Source: Microcaldota archaeon (lineage in GTDB: Archaea > Micrarchaeota > Micrarchaeia > Micrarchaeales > CABMGC01). From it: a stretch of DNA of 47,636 nt. Below are positions 8,098 through 17,447 of the stretch, piece after piece (position 1 is the first letter of the stretch; each line of letters starts with the position of its first letter). A model generated the notes under the pieces. That model worked only from the letters and a program-made list of their open reading frames with translations. It was not told where the DNA came from and did not search any database. The DNA is taken from contig JAKATZ010000018.1 of NCBI GenBank assembly GCA_021827925.1, forward strand, positions 1 through 47,636, read 5' to 3'. Made by a program: the position numbers and the translations under genes.

Positions 8098-8889
8098 TCA
8101 CTTGACCCTCCTCTTTCCCTTGGGTTGTTCGATCCCCATGATCCTCTCCACTTTTCTTATCATTGCCGCCCTCTCATATTTCTCCAGCTTTACCGCCGCC
8201 TCCTCGTAATCAAGCAACCTCGCAACGCGCGCTGCAGTCATTCCAGAATTATCGGTATTCAGAGGATCAGCCCCTTTGTTTATTAGAAAATGTATGGTGG
8301 GGATGTGGCCTTCCGAAGCGGCGAGATGGAGCGGAGTGATTCCTAAGTCACTTTTTGCGTTTACAGGAACACCATGGTCAACAAGCAACGCCACCGCATG
8401 GATCCTTCCATTTCTCGCTGCTTCATGGAGCGGAGTCAAACCCTCGTTGTCTAGAGCATCGATATGGGTTGTGCTTCTCATCAGAAGCTCGACAAGCGGC
8501 TCATCTATAACACTAAACGCATTGTGCAATGGAATCCTGCCTGTGCTGTCCCTTGCGTCTGGATCAGCGCCGTTCTCCATAAGGAACTTAGCCACTTGAA
8601 GCCTATCTACCCTCGCTGCTTCCTGGCGCGGAATCAAACTTCCCATCGCTGCTTCATGGAGCGGAGTTCTGAGCTTATCGTCAGCGATTCTTGGATCGGC
8701 TTTCATCTCTACCATAAATGTTACAACGGTAATGTCTCCCCTGAGTGCCGCATCATGAAGCACTCCCTGCCCGAACTCGTTCCTGACATTGGGATCAGCG
8801 CCCCTTCCGATTAGGTCTCTGGCCTTTTTCAAGTCTCCCGCTTCTATTGCTTCAACAAATGCACTGTCTATGAGTGCGCGTCCTTCCAT
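8098..8889 (-). CDS. Ankyrin-repeat protein
   Basis: About 263 residues from the ATG at 8889; seven codons upstream are also open. Six to seven ankyrin repeats are visible by the TPLHEAA/LLxxGADPxxxD pattern, for example at GRGADPNVRNEFGQGVLHDA, TPLHEAAMG, MENGADPDARDSTGRIPLH, TPLHEAARNGRIHAVALL and TPLHLAASEGHI. The C-terminus is lysine/arginine rich. There is no signal peptide or membrane segment, so it is probably cytosolic. Ankyrin stacks bind proteins; no partner is indicated by the neighbours. A TATA-like ATATAT near 8933-8940 lies upstream. Confidence 0.85.
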   Translation of the reverse strand: MEGRALIDSAFVEAIEAGDLKKARDLIGRGADPNVRNEFGQGVLHDAALRGDITVVTFMVEMKADPRIADDKLRTPLHEAAMGSLIPRQEAARVDRLQVAKFLMENGADPDARDSTGRIPLHNAFSVIDEPLVELLMRSTTHIDALDNEGLTPLHEAARNGRIHAVALLVDHGVPVNAKSDLGITPLHLAASEGHIPTIHFLINKGADPLNTDNSGMTAARVARLLDYEEAAVKLEKYERAAMIRKVERIMGIEQPKGKRRVK

Positions 8890-8997
8890 AATATCCACGA
8901 TCAGCAGCAAAGCCAGAGCCTTCCCGTTTTCAATATATACAACTTGGTCTATAAGGTTTTAAACCTTCATCAATCTTACTCACAGAACATCTGCCGA

Positions 8998-9750
8998 CTA
9001 TCTGACCGCTGCATTGCGCAGGTCTCCTATCCTGCCAAAATCGAGGGTTTCGCCCTCCCCTATGCATAATGCACGCATACTGTCAACATCAAGCATCTTT
9101 TTGAATATCGGTGCCATGCCATCAACCCTCTCGGCATTGACGCCTACCCCCTCTGCGAAATAGTTCATCGCAGGCAGTACTATTATCTTTCTACCGTCAT
9201 TTGTCTTCCCGTAGAGGAAGCATTTCAACTTTTCCCTAACGCCGAGGTCGCTGTACACCGTTATCGCGGGATGCAGATGGCCCATCACGAGCAAATCGCC
9301 AGTACCCGCATTAGGGAGCTCCTCTCCGTGGAAGAATAGGATTCCAGATAGAATGGCTTCCTGCCTGTGTATTTCCAGGCCTAGCGGCACCTTCAGCCTT
9401 TCGATGAAATTGTCGTGGTTGCCTTTTATCAGCGTTATCCTACTGATACGGAGCTCGTTTCTCAGGAATATGGCCAAATCCCTGAACTCATTGAATTCCT
9501 CCCTGTGCACTTCAGAAAATTCGTTCTTTATGTCTCCGTCTATTATGATCCTTTCCGCACCTGTCTTATCTATGGCTTCGGCCACAGCCTCCTTTATCCC
9601 ATTAAGGTTTACCTTTGGGAGGAACGTTCCCCTGTCTGCCTTCACCCCTTCGTATCCCAGATGCAGGTCAGAGCACGCTATCGCCGAGAGTTTTTCTATG
9701 TATAGCAACGGCAGTCCATCTATTATCTCTATTCCCTTACCAAGTCTCAT
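8998..9750 (-). CDS. SbcD/Mre11-related metallophosphoesterase (archaeal TIGR00024-type)
   Basis: 250 residues. Calcineurin-like motifs are in order: SDLHLGYE, DGDIKNEF, KGNHDN, FHGEE and GHLHPAI. Length and the GHLHPAITVYSD stretch fit the archaeal phosphoesterase family related to SbcD. Its start overlaps the end of the Lhr helicase gene by 4 nt, and this pairing of Lhr-type helicase and phosphoesterase is familiar in archaea, suggesting joint work in DNA repair. Substrate not known. Confidence 0.88.
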   Translation of the reverse strand: MRLGKGIEIIDGLPLLYIEKLSAIACSDLHLGYEGVKADRGTFLPKVNLNGIKEAVAEAIDKTGAERIIIDGDIKNEFSEVHREEFNEFRDLAIFLRNELRISRITLIKGNHDNFIERLKVPLGLEIHRQEAILSGILFFHGEELPNAGTGDLLVMGHLHPAITVYSDLGVREKLKCFLYGKTNDGRKIIVLPAMNYFAEGVGVNAERVDGMAPIFKKMLDVDSMRALCIGEGETLDFGRIGDLRNAAVR

Positions 9751-12416
9751 CTTTTCGCCGGTTTGCCTATCCTCGAGAGAACCTGCTTCTGAAGTTCCCT
9801 TATCCTTTTCCTCCTGTCCTTCATCATTATGACATCTGCAGACCCGAACGTAACCAGCAAATGCGCTATCGGTGATGGCACTTCCGTCTCTATAACAGCG
9901 TGCCTTATCTCCCCTCCACTAACCTTCCTCAGTATCTCTTTTGTGCGCGGGAGATCCATGACATCATCGAATATCTCCCTGTAAGTCTCCTTTATTATCG
10001 GGAAGTCCTGGCTTATCTCCTCAGCTGCCTTGAGTATGAGCTGCGAGTTTATCTGTTGCTTCCTCACACTTATTTTCTTCCCCTTGTAGTTCCTGAGAAC
10101 CATGAAGCTTCTCGCGGCATTGTGCCTGAACCTTCTCCTCATCATCTCCGTCCTTCTTATATTCCTCCTTAGCATGTTTGCTATGTCTGCTTCTTCAGCC
10201 TCCTTCATTATCACTTCAACATCGCTCTTCCTTACATTCACTGAAGGCTCAAGGCCTATCACAAACCCGTTATCGTTTATGTTCACTGCAACGTCAGTCT
10301 CGTACGCGTCCCCAAAGAGTATCGCGAATACTCTAGAAAGGGCATCGTTTACCCGCCTTCCATACAGGGTGTGGAAGATAACGAGCTTCTTTTCAGATTC
10401 GCTGTCCCTCGTAATCTCCACCAGTATGAGCTTGTCATTTGGCATGTATCCTGTGTACAGTAGCTGCTCTGCGAAGTAGTTGAAGATCGATGCCTTCGCG
10501 TTCTCGTCTATGGGCATCCTGTCCAGGATCTTCCTGCTCCCAGTATCTGGCCTAAGCCCAACTTTCGAGAGCAGCATCGCAGATCTTTTGTTCCTCTTGA
10601 TAGACTTGCTTACCGCAGAGGCGAGTTCTTCCCTGAAGCGCCCTATCTCCAGTGCAAGTTCATAGGTGAGCGGCAGCTGCTCGGAGAACCATGGGGGTAT
10701 CGTTGGCACCTCACCCTGGGCATCGCTCACGTAGCATTTCATGACCCTCGATGAATCGAACCTGTAAGGCCTGCCGCCGAGAACAAAAACGTCTCCGGGT
10801 TTGAGCCTCGAAAGAAATTCCTCCTCTATGCTGCCTACCCATTTGTTTCCAGCGGTAACAACGTCTATCGCCACTTCGTCAGGTATGGTTCCCAGATTCA
10901 GGAAGTATATGAGTCGGGTAAGCTTACCCCTTCTTCCGAAAGTACCCTCCTTCTCATCGTACCATATCTTCGCATACACCCTCCTGCTCTCCAGGCCAAC
11001 GTACATGCCCGAGAGATACTCCAATAAGGATATGAAATCCTTTCTCGGCAGGTTATGGTAAGGATACGCCCTCTTTATCACAGAATACGCCTCATCGACG
11101 TTCCATTTCTTTGTCTGCGACATGCCTACTATGTGCTGCGAGAGCACGTCGAGCGCGTTCTTCGGTGTGCTGAACGAGTCTATATGCCTTTTCTTGGCTG
11201 CGTCAAGCATGACCGAGCATTCCACAAGATCATCCCTATTTGTGACCACCGTCTCCCCTCTCGCCACGTCGTTGAAGCTGTGTCCGCTCCTTCCTATCCT
11301 CTGCACTGCCCTGGCTACGCTCTTAGGCGAACCTATCTGCACCACATTGTCTATGGATCCGATGTCAATCCCAAGTTCAAGGCTTGTCGACGAAACTACG
11401 CACTTAAGCCTGCCCTTCTTCAGCAGCTCTTCGACCCCGAGCCGTGTCTCCCTTGATAGGGAACCGTGGTGAGCGGCAATCGAAGATTCATTATACCCAA
11501 ACCTCTTCCCGAGGTTGTAGACCACCCTCTCCGTCCCGCTCCTCGTGTTAGTGAATATAAGCGTTGTCTTGTTCTTTTTGATTATCTTGTCTAGCATTCC
11601 GTATATCGATTCCTCTATGCTCCTGTCTGTGGCATTCACTATGTCCTTCACTGGGCTCATCGCTATGAAGTCCATCTTCTTGTTCCATGTCGCGTCTATT
11701 ATGTGACAGTCCCTCTCCTTGGAATCTCCCTCATACCCTACGAGGAACCTCGCCGCTTCATCAAGCGGATGAAGCGTGGCTCCAAGCCCCACCCTTACGA
11801 AGTCATGGCCTATGAGTTCCGAAAGCCTTTCTATCGACAGAGAGAGATGCACCCCCCTCTTGTTATTGGCCAGCTCGTGCAGCTCGTCAACTACAAGATA
11901 CTTCACGTGAGAAAGGCTCTCCGCAAATTTCGGAGAATTAAGTATTATTGCAAGGGTCTCCGGCGTCGTGACAAGTATGTTCGGCGGCGTTCTGAGCATC
12001 TTCTGTCTGTCCTTCTGCGGTGTGTCACCTGTTCTTATCCCTACTGTTATCCTCTTCAGGTCGATCCCTATGCCCGCGTAGATCTCGTCCAGCGGACCGC
12101 TGAGGTTCCTGTATACGTCGTTATTCAGAGCTCTGAGTGGCGATACATATATGCAGTACACTTTACTCTCAAGCTTTCCTGCCATTGAGAGATTCATCAG
12201 GTCGCTGAGTATCGCTGTGAATGCTGAAAAAGTCTTTCCACTGCCGGTAGGCGCGGTGATGAGTATGTTCCTGCTGTCTTTTATTAGCCTGAACGAATAT
12301 CTCTGCGGAGGCGTCAGGTCACTGTACCTAGATTCGAACCACTTCCTTATGAATACGTTAAGGCTCTCAAGGCTCTCCTCCCGGCTGAACGGCTCCTTAT
12401 AGTAATCAATCATCAT
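9747..12416 (-). CDS. Lhr-family DEAD/DEAH-box helicase
   Basis: 889 residues; two consecutive ATGs (12416 and 12413) can serve as start. Superfamily 2 motifs: Q-like LTPPQRYSF, motif I APTGSGKT (55-62), VSPLRALNND, TTPETLAI, the DEAH-type VVDELHEL, GATLHP, then in RecA2 IFTNTRSGTE, SSTSLELGIDIG and QRIGRSGH. A long C-terminal half holds the winged-helix and Lhr-core domains. Lhr enzymes are 3'-5' DNA translocases tied to repair. At under 900 residues it matches the archaeal Lhr-core class without the C-terminal extension of bacterial Lhr. The TATA element TTATAAATATTC lies in the intergenic region shared with the divergent small gene. Confidence 0.92.
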   Translation of the reverse strand: MMIDYYKEPFSREESLESLNVFIRKWFESRYSDLTPPQRYSFRLIKDSRNILITAPTGSGKTFSAFTAILSDLMNLSMAGKLESKVYCIYVSPLRALNNDVYRNLSGPLDEIYAGIGIDLKRITVGIRTGDTPQKDRQKMLRTPPNILVTTPETLAIILNSPKFAESLSHVKYLVVDELHELANNKRGVHLSLSIERLSELIGHDFVRVGLGATLHPLDEAARFLVGYEGDSKERDCHIIDATWNKKMDFIAMSPVKDIVNATDRSIEESIYGMLDKIIKKNKTTLIFTNTRSGTERVVYNLGKRFGYNESSIAAHHGSLSRETRLGVEELLKKGRLKCVVSSTSLELGIDIGSIDNVVQIGSPKSVARAVQRIGRSGHSFNDVARGETVVTNRDDLVECSVMLDAAKKRHIDSFSTPKNALDVLSQHIVGMSQTKKWNVDEAYSVIKRAYPYHNLPRKDFISLLEYLSGMYVGLESRRVYAKIWYDEKEGTFGRRGKLTRLIYFLNLGTIPDEVAIDVVTAGNKWVGSIEEEFLSRLKPGDVFVLGGRPYRFDSSRVMKCYVSDAQGEVPTIPPWFSEQLPLTYELALEIGRFREELASAVSKSIKRNKRSAMLLSKVGLRPDTGSRKILDRMPIDENAKASIFNYFAEQLLYTGYMPNDKLILVEITRDSESEKKLVIFHTLYGRRVNDALSRVFAILFGDAYETDVAVNINDNGFVIGLEPSVNVRKSDVEVIMKEAEEADIANMLRRNIRRTEMMRRRFRHNAARSFMVLRNYKGKKISVRKQQINSQLILKAAEEISQDFPIIKETYREIFDDVMDLPRTKEILRKVSGGEIRHAVIETEVPSPIAHLLVTFGSADVIMMKDRRKRIRELQKQVLSRIGKPAKR

Positions 12417-12434
12417 ACCAGCTAGGAAATGCGA

Positions 12435-12465
12435 ATATTATACGAATATTTATAATACTATCAAT
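12435..12465. promoter_or_regulatory. Shared AT-rich bidirectional promoter
   Basis: Between the Lhr gene and the small basic-protein gene lies an AT-rich core. TTTATAAT at 12449-12456 is positioned to start rightward transcription about 10 nt before the ATG at 12487, and its reverse complement (ATTATAAATATTCG) can serve the Lhr gene. Confidence 0.45.
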
Positions 12466-12486
12466 AAATATCTATCTCTTGGTGGC

Positions 12487-12744
12487 ATGGCTGGAAAAAC
12501 GGCTAAGAACAGGAAGCAGGCTGTCCTGGATAAGATAAAGGCACTAGCGCGCGCAAGGGAGATCAACAATCTCCTTGCCAAAGGTGCTCTACAGAGTGAG
12601 GCCCTGCAAAACGCAGGAGAGGACAGACCTGCGGATGAGTCGCACGTGCTTGATCTATTGAGCAGCAACAGGGAGGAATCACAACAAGGATGGATGCAGA
12701 AAAAGAAAAAGGGGAATAAGCCCAAGAAGGAACATGCCTCTTAA
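12487..12744 (+). CDS. Small lysine-rich protein, unknown
   Basis: 85 residues with GGTGG a few bases before the ATG. No family recognised. The first 35 residues read as a basic amphipathic helix (KNRKQAVLDKIKALARAREI), the middle is acidic/polar, and the C-terminus is strongly basic (QKKKKGNKPKKE). It has its own promoter shared with the divergent Lhr gene, which supports it being real. Nucleic-acid or ribosome association would fit the charge pattern but is a guess. It ends 3 nt before the convergent response-regulator gene. Confidence 0.7.
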   Translation: MAGKTAKNRKQAVLDKIKALARAREINNLLAKGALQSEALQNAGEDRPADESHVLDLLSSNREESQQGWMQKKKKGNKPKKEHAS

Positions 12745-12747
12745 TAT

Positions 12748-13959
12748 TCACTGCTCCTTTCCTGAACCTCCCTTACCTACGGAGAGTCTTACTCCATTAG
12801 GGTCCCTTGTTATGGTTATGTCTAGGTCATCGCTACCTAGCATATGTCTGAGTTCTTCATAAGTGTACGAACCAATGTCTCTGTCTCTTCCTTCGCCCTC
12901 GCCCTTGTTTTTCAGGATTTCGGCCCTCCTTTTTATCACGGCCTCCTTCTCTATCGGCGTGTACACCAAGCCTAGCTTTGGATTCTCCGCACCGTAGACA
13001 TCCTCAATTCCCAGCTCCATGAATTTGTAGCCTTCATCCTGGTATACGAACGGAAGGACAGCGCTGAACTCAGCCCTTATCTCCTCAGAAAGCTTTCCCA
13101 CCGTCTTTTTGTCCCCGGCTATCACGAAATCGTCGCTGTTCAGAAAACCGACGAATGCATTCTTGTAGTTCTCATTGACCTTGTCCTGCATCAGCTGTGA
13201 GACAAGCCTTAGTATAGTCATTCCAGCCTGCGTGCCGTACCTGCCTGCAAAAGCGGCAAGACCGTCAACCCTGAAGCGTCCTATCTCGTACTCACTGCCT
13301 CCTTCCCCTATTGCACGCTCTACTGCGTCTGATATCTTCTCCTCGTTCGGTAGGTCTATCAGCGGGTCGAATCTCTTCCCCTTCTTCCTGAGGAAAATGG
13401 TCACAAGGCCCCTCAGCTCAGCCGGATCGAAAGGCTTCTTCATGTAATAATCCGCGCCGTACTTTATCCCCTTGAATCTGTTGGATGTCGCGCTCATCGC
13501 ACTGACTATAATAACTACCGTATCCCTGAGCTTGGGGTCCATCTTTATGGACTGGCATATTTCAAGGCCGTCTATCCCCGGAAGCATCAGGTCTAGCACC
13601 ACAAGGTCTGGTTTCTCATACCTTATCCTTTCCAATGCTTCCATGCCATTGTAAACCTGCGCTATCTCGAATCCCCTTCCAACAGAAAGTGCCATAAGAT
13701 TGTTTATGTTCTTATCGTCCTCAACTATGAATATTCTCCTGATCACTGGTTTCTCCTGCAGCACGTAATACGTGGGGATGCCACCGCTGCTCCTAGATGC
13801 GATCGCATTGGCCTTCTCAAGTTCGGCCAGGCTCCTCTTCAGCATCTCCTCGTCGATCTCCATCTCCAATGCAAAACCGCGCAGCTCGTTGTATGTTACC
13901 TCCTGCCTCTCGTTAATCAATGATATCAGGTCTGCTTCAGCATCCTCCAAACTCTTCAT
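12748..13959 (-). CDS. Response regulator with N-terminal winged helix and degenerate GGDEF-like domain
   Basis: 403 residues from the ATG at 13959. Residues 1-68 look like a winged-helix segment. Residues 73-190 are a receiver domain: acidic pair D81/D82, phosphoacceptor D123 in VVLDLMLPG, S153 and K175 in MKKPF. Residues 198-340 resemble a GGDEF domain: the entry signature DPLIDLPNEEKI (cf. DPLTGLPNR) and NSDDF at 274-278 where GGDEF would be. The active-site glycines are lost, so diguanylate cyclase activity is unlikely. A final domain of about 40 residues (YTYEELRHMLGSDDLDITI) is unknown. A multi-PAS histidine kinase lies 3.5 kb away on the same strand and may be its partner (inference). 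Confidence 0.85.
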   Translation of the reverse strand: MKSLEDAEADLISLINERQEVTYNELRGFALEMEIDEEMLKRSLAELEKANAIASRSSGGIPTYYVLQEKPVIRRIFIVEDDKNINNLMALSVGRGFEIAQVYNGMEALERIRYEKPDLVVLDLMLPGIDGLEICQSIKMDPKLRDTVVIIVSAMSATSNRFKGIKYGADYYMKKPFDPAELRGLVTIFLRKKGKRFDPLIDLPNEEKISDAVERAIGEGGSEYEIGRFRVDGLAAFAGRYGTQAGMTILRLVSQLMQDKVNENYKNAFVGFLNSDDFVIAGDKKTVGKLSEEIRAEFSAVLPFVYQDEGYKFMELGIEDVYGAENPKLGLVYTPIEKEAVIKRRAEILKNKGEGEGRDRDIGSYTYEELRHMLGSDDLDITITRDPNGVRLSVGKGGSGKEQ

Positions 13960-14047
13960 CCGATCGCCGTAGAGTATAACCATGCAAAATATATTATTGC
14001 TTATTGCGTGCCAGTACACTGCAGATTACTCTCAAATCTCGCAAGCC

Positions 14048-14055
14048 TTTTAAAG
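14048..14055 (+). promoter_or_regulatory. TATA box giving a leaderless mRNA
   Basis: TTTTAAAG is centred about 25 nt before the ATG at 14076, so transcription should begin at or next to the start codon. This decides the start of the downstream secreted protein over an in-frame upstream start. Confidence 0.55.
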
Positions 14056-14075
14056 ACAAGCCTCTAAAGCTTACT

Positions 14076-15080
14076 ATGGCAGTACACCACGGCCACGCAA
14101 GGAGAAGGATGCCCATCAGGGTGCTCTCGGCAGCCGTATTGATAATTTTCGCAGTGCTGGCTCTGGCTTTGCTGCTGGGCTCAGGTGTGCGCACAATAAG
14201 CACGAGCGAGGCCGCAACTCTGAAACCCGGAACCGGGGTTTATTTCGGGATCAAGGGCATCTCTGGTACTGCTGTCCTCTATCTAATAAACTCATCCAAC
14301 GGTACATCGGCATTCTACCTTAGCAATTACCCAATCCTTGAGAACCCTATAAAGGTATTCGCCCTGCGCAACGGCGGCATAGCAAACGTAAGCACCTCCG
14401 CATCAGGGACGGCCACCCTGCAGATAAAGCTCATAAGCGCAAGCGCAGCGGCGGCAGATGTGGAGCTTACACCAATACCTCTGGGAATAAATCTGCGGCA
14501 GAGCTCCTTCATAAGCCCCATATACCCTATCGCATTCTATGCCAATAGCTCCGCAACGCCATCTACATCGCCAACAACAATTGCGGCTACCACTACCATT
14601 TCCCAGGCGTCCACCACCACTGTGCAGAGCCAGCAGAGTGCACCTAGCGTAAACATCACCGAGGCCATGCAATTCGCCAACGGCACGTACATCGGCATAA
14701 TAATGAACGATTATCGCAACCTGTATCTGAAGGCGCAAAACTGCACACCTCCAGTCTACAATTCCACACTCAAGATCAAGACAGGGGAGAATCCTAACGG
14801 CCCGCTGAGCTTTTACAACATCAGCTACACGACTCCTACTGATATAACCTGGGCTGTGTCTGGCGTTAGCGAGTATGTATACTTCGTTAACTACACCACT
14901 GTAACACGCTCGACGCAGTACAACCGTGTTGCCGTCTCGCTGCAGTTGAATGACTCTGCGCACACTGTGCTAGGCGTGAAATTCTCCGGCCTTTACGCAG
15001 GATTCAACTACACACAGCTGAGAAACGCATACAATTTCCAGAGCAGCATAGGAAACAACTGCGCCGCATACATACAGTGA
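14076..15080 (+). CDS. Membrane-anchored or secreted surface protein, unknown
   Basis: 334 residues from the ATG at 14076. A basic N-terminus (HARRRMPIR) is followed by one hydrophobic segment, about residues 17-37 (VLSAAVLIIFAVLALALLL), acting as signal anchor. The rest is extracellular in character: beta-rich, many N-x-S/T sequons, and a serine/threonine linker near residues 160-190. Two cysteines in the distal half (NCTPPVYN, NNCAAYIQ) could form a disulphide. No catalytic motif seen. It is a single gene with its own leaderless promoter, divergent from the response regulator. Confidence 0.7.
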   Translation: MAVHHGHARRRMPIRVLSAAVLIIFAVLALALLLGSGVRTISTSEAATLKPGTGVYFGIKGISGTAVLYLINSSNGTSAFYLSNYPILENPIKVFALRNGGIANVSTSASGTATLQIKLISASAAAADVELTPIPLGINLRQSSFISPIYPIAFYANSSATPSTSPTTIAATTTISQASTTTVQSQQSAPSVNITEAMQFANGTYIGIIMNDYRNLYLKAQNCTPPVYNSTLKIKTGENPNGPLSFYNISYTTPTDITWAVSGVSEYVYFVNYTTVTRSTQYNRVAVSLQLNDSAHTVLGVKFSGLYAGFNYTQLRNAYNFQSSIGNNCAAYIQ

Positions 15081-15131
15081 TGTATTCGCCTGGTTCCGTA
15101 TGCGAGTTCAGTAAGCGGAAGCGTCATGTTC

Positions 15132-16274
15132 TCAGCCGAATCTCTCTATTATCCTGCTAAAGAGCTCAGCAAGATCATCCAGGCTCTGCTTGGAGACGCA
15201 TTCGTTCGCAGAATGCGCACCTTCTCCCTCGGGACCTATCTTTATCACAGGAACATCAAGTTCATTGGCCAGCACGTTCTCGTCAGAAACCGAGCTACCG
15301 TACGCTATCTCTGGTTTTCCGAATCCATCCCTTATTATATCTAGCACTTTCCTTACCTGCGGCGCCCTGATATCAGTGATGTATGGCTGTAGGAAAGGCG
15401 TTTCCCTCTCCTTCACGCTCACGACAACTTCTGCTCTTCCATCCACTTCTCCTGATTCCTGCAATTTTTTCACGAATCTCTCAACCCTCGTCCGCCCGTC
15501 CTCCGTTGTCCCTGGTGGCACTATTCTCATGTCTATCTCAAAGTGCGCCGCCTCCGGCAGGCTCAGTCCTTTCGACTCGCCGTGCATAGCCCTGACGAAT
15601 ACCTCGTCACTCCCCAGCCTGCTCTCACTCCTAAGCTGCATCTTCTCGATGCTCGCCATTATCGTTGCAGCCTCTTTTATGGCGCTGACCCCAGCCGCCC
15701 TGTTTCCCTGGTGGGCAGCCCTTCCTTTCACATCAACGCAGATAACGCTTCTGCCGCCTCTTCCTACTGTCACTGCCGTGACTCCAGATGCCTTCTCTCC
15801 TATGTTCATGGGTGGCTCGGGCGATACTATTATGGAGGCATCATTCAGCCAGGCGCTCTCCTTCCTTACTGCCGCCCACGCCCCCTTTGAGATGTTCTCT
15901 TCGTCGGCGCATAACAGCAGCTTTACCTTACTACCTCTCATGCTCTCCGCAGCTGCGAGGACAGCGGCAATGCCTCCCTTCATGTCATACGCTCCAAGCC
16001 CGTAAAGCATACCCTCCTTTTCGATAAGCGAGAACGGGTCCGTCTTCCATCCTGATGCCACCGGCACAGTGTCCATGTGTGCGAGAAAGAGTGCAGGCCT
16101 CTTTCCCTTCCCTTTTTCAGCCAGAAGATTGAATCTTCCCTCGCTTATATACTGCCTCCTTACTTCGAATCCGTGCTCTTTAAGATAATCCTCAAGGAAG
16201 GAACCCATCCTGCCCTCGTTTGGGAATACCGATTCTATGCCCACCATCTTTCTTAGGACTCCTTCAATCTCCAT
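15132..16274 (-). CDS. M20-family metallopeptidase (ArgE/DapE/ACY1-like)
   Basis: 380 residues from the ATG at 16274, with GGAGGGG upstream. The two-zinc site is recognisable: LAHMDTVPVASGW, GLGAYDMKGGIAA, the catalytic/metal ADEEN, SPEPPMN, and a C-terminal histidine in GEGAHSANE. The dimerisation domain contains GRAAHQGNRAAG. Such enzymes cleave amide bonds of acylated amino acids, dipeptides or succinyl-diaminopimelate. The gene overlaps the 3' end of the GNAT-like gene by 11 nt, so the pair is cotranscribed; a deacylase and an acyltransferase in one operon is suggestive. The exact substrate cannot be read from sequence. Confidence 0.88.
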   Translation of the reverse strand: MEIEGVLRKMVGIESVFPNEGRMGSFLEDYLKEHGFEVRRQYISEGRFNLLAEKGKGKRPALFLAHMDTVPVASGWKTDPFSLIEKEGMLYGLGAYDMKGGIAAVLAAAESMRGSKVKLLLCADEENISKGAWAAVRKESAWLNDASIIVSPEPPMNIGEKASGVTAVTVGRGGRSVICVDVKGRAAHQGNRAAGVSAIKEAATIMASIEKMQLRSESRLGSDEVFVRAMHGESKGLSLPEAAHFEIDMRIVPPGTTEDGRTRVERFVKKLQESGEVDGRAEVVVSVKERETPFLQPYITDIRAPQVRKVLDIIRDGFGKPEIAYGSSVSDENVLANELDVPVIKIGPEGEGAHSANECVSKQSLDDLAELFSRIIERFG

Positions 16275-17343
16275 CCAATCCCCTCCCAAGCCCGACAAAG
16301 TGTTCAAGACCATCAAGCCTAGCCACGCCCTCCCTCCTGTTCAGCTGCATCACAGCAAGGCTTCTCATCTCGCCGCTTATCTCTGCGTGGTTGGGCAGTA
16401 TGCCTGCGAAATGTCCGCCATAAAGTGCAAGGGTGCGCGGTATCGGAGTAGAAAGATTTGCCTCTGCATAGATGCAGCAGCCCTCAGGCTCGCTGCCGAT
16501 GTGTAAGAGCCTTGCAGCAGTGAGCATTACGCTAAGTCGGTTTCCCCTATGCTCAGAAAGCACTATTATATCCGTAAACTCTGCTATGCGTATGGCACCT
16601 CTGCCAGTGCCTATAGTTTCGCGCTCCACAAGAGCCATGCCTGCAAGCTCCCTTCCCCTGTGCAGTATTGCAAGCAGGTTCTCCTGATTCGCTATCGATG
16701 ACCTTGCATCCGCTTCAGGATATCCATATGTGCTGCTCATGAGGCTTACCATATGCTCCATGCCTACGCGCTCTCCCGAAGCTGTTACAAGCCCCAGGCC
16801 ACCTACCATCTCTGCCTTTCCTGCCCCGCCAAATACCTTTGCCGAGTACCCTTTCCTCATGGCTCCGATAAGAAGTTCTTGAAGGGCCTCTCTCTCGGCT
16901 TTTGCATAAGCGCTTCTGACACTTTGCTCGAACGTTTCCTGCACCGCAGGGGTAAGCCTTCTTTCTTCTGTGCTGTAGCCTATGTAAGGCACCACGTAAT
17001 CTCTTCCCTGTATCCTCATTGTCAGTTCGGCCTCGATGCTCGCGCCCACACCCCGCAGCTCCTTCCTCAGGTACTCCATAACCTCTCTGTTCACTGGCAC
17101 GCGTATGCTAAGCCTTGACCATTGGCCATCATTCTCAACCATCCTGACTCCATGTTCAACAATCCCAACGAGCATCTCTGCGCGCTCCTCATTATCCACC
17201 CTTAGGTTAAGGAAACCTTTCAGTCTGCCGTACCCCGCAGGGCCTACGTATCCCCTGGGCCCGATGCTGGACTGCGGAGGATTTGTGTTGTAGAATCTTT
17301 GCGCCATTTCTTCACTTAATCTATTCTTTCCTCTAATCGTCAT
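16264..17343 (-). CDS. Protein with GNAT-like C-terminal domain, otherwise unknown
   Basis: 359 residues from the ATG at 17343, preceded by GAGAGGAT at good spacing; 13 upstream codons are open. The N-terminal 150 residues are unrecognised and open with a glycine/proline-rich stretch. The C-terminal part has features of an acetyltransferase fold: IIVLSEHRGNRLSVMLTAA at the place of the acetyl-CoA loop, and AGILPNHAEISGEMRSLAVM, which recalls the end of beta-lysine acetyltransferase (AblB)-type GNATs. The acetyl-CoA loop is poor (HRGNRL versus RxxGxG/A). A TATA-like TTATATAT near 17384-17394 gives a short leader. An acyltransferase acting with the adjacent M20 deacylase is inference. Confidence 0.65.
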   Translation of the reverse strand: MTIRGKNRLSEEMAQRFYNTNPPQSSIGPRGYVGPAGYGRLKGFLNLRVDNEERAEMLVGIVEHGVRMVENDGQWSRLSIRVPVNREVMEYLRKELRGVGASIEAELTMRIQGRDYVVPYIGYSTEERRLTPAVQETFEQSVRSAYAKAEREALQELLIGAMRKGYSAKVFGGAGKAEMVGGLGLVTASGERVGMEHMVSLMSSTYGYPEADARSSIANQENLLAILHRGRELAGMALVERETIGTGRGAIRIAEFTDIIVLSEHRGNRLSVMLTAARLLHIGSEPEGCCIYAEANLSTPIPRTLALYGGHFAGILPNHAEISGEMRSLAVMQLNRREGVARLDGLEHFVGLGRGLDGD

Positions 17344-17447
17344 GATGAATCCTCTCATGGGTATGGAATATGAAACAGCCAAGATATATAAGCCTTACTA
17401 CGAATTACGGTGGTATAATTTCGAAAATCGTAATAAGGAGCCTACAG

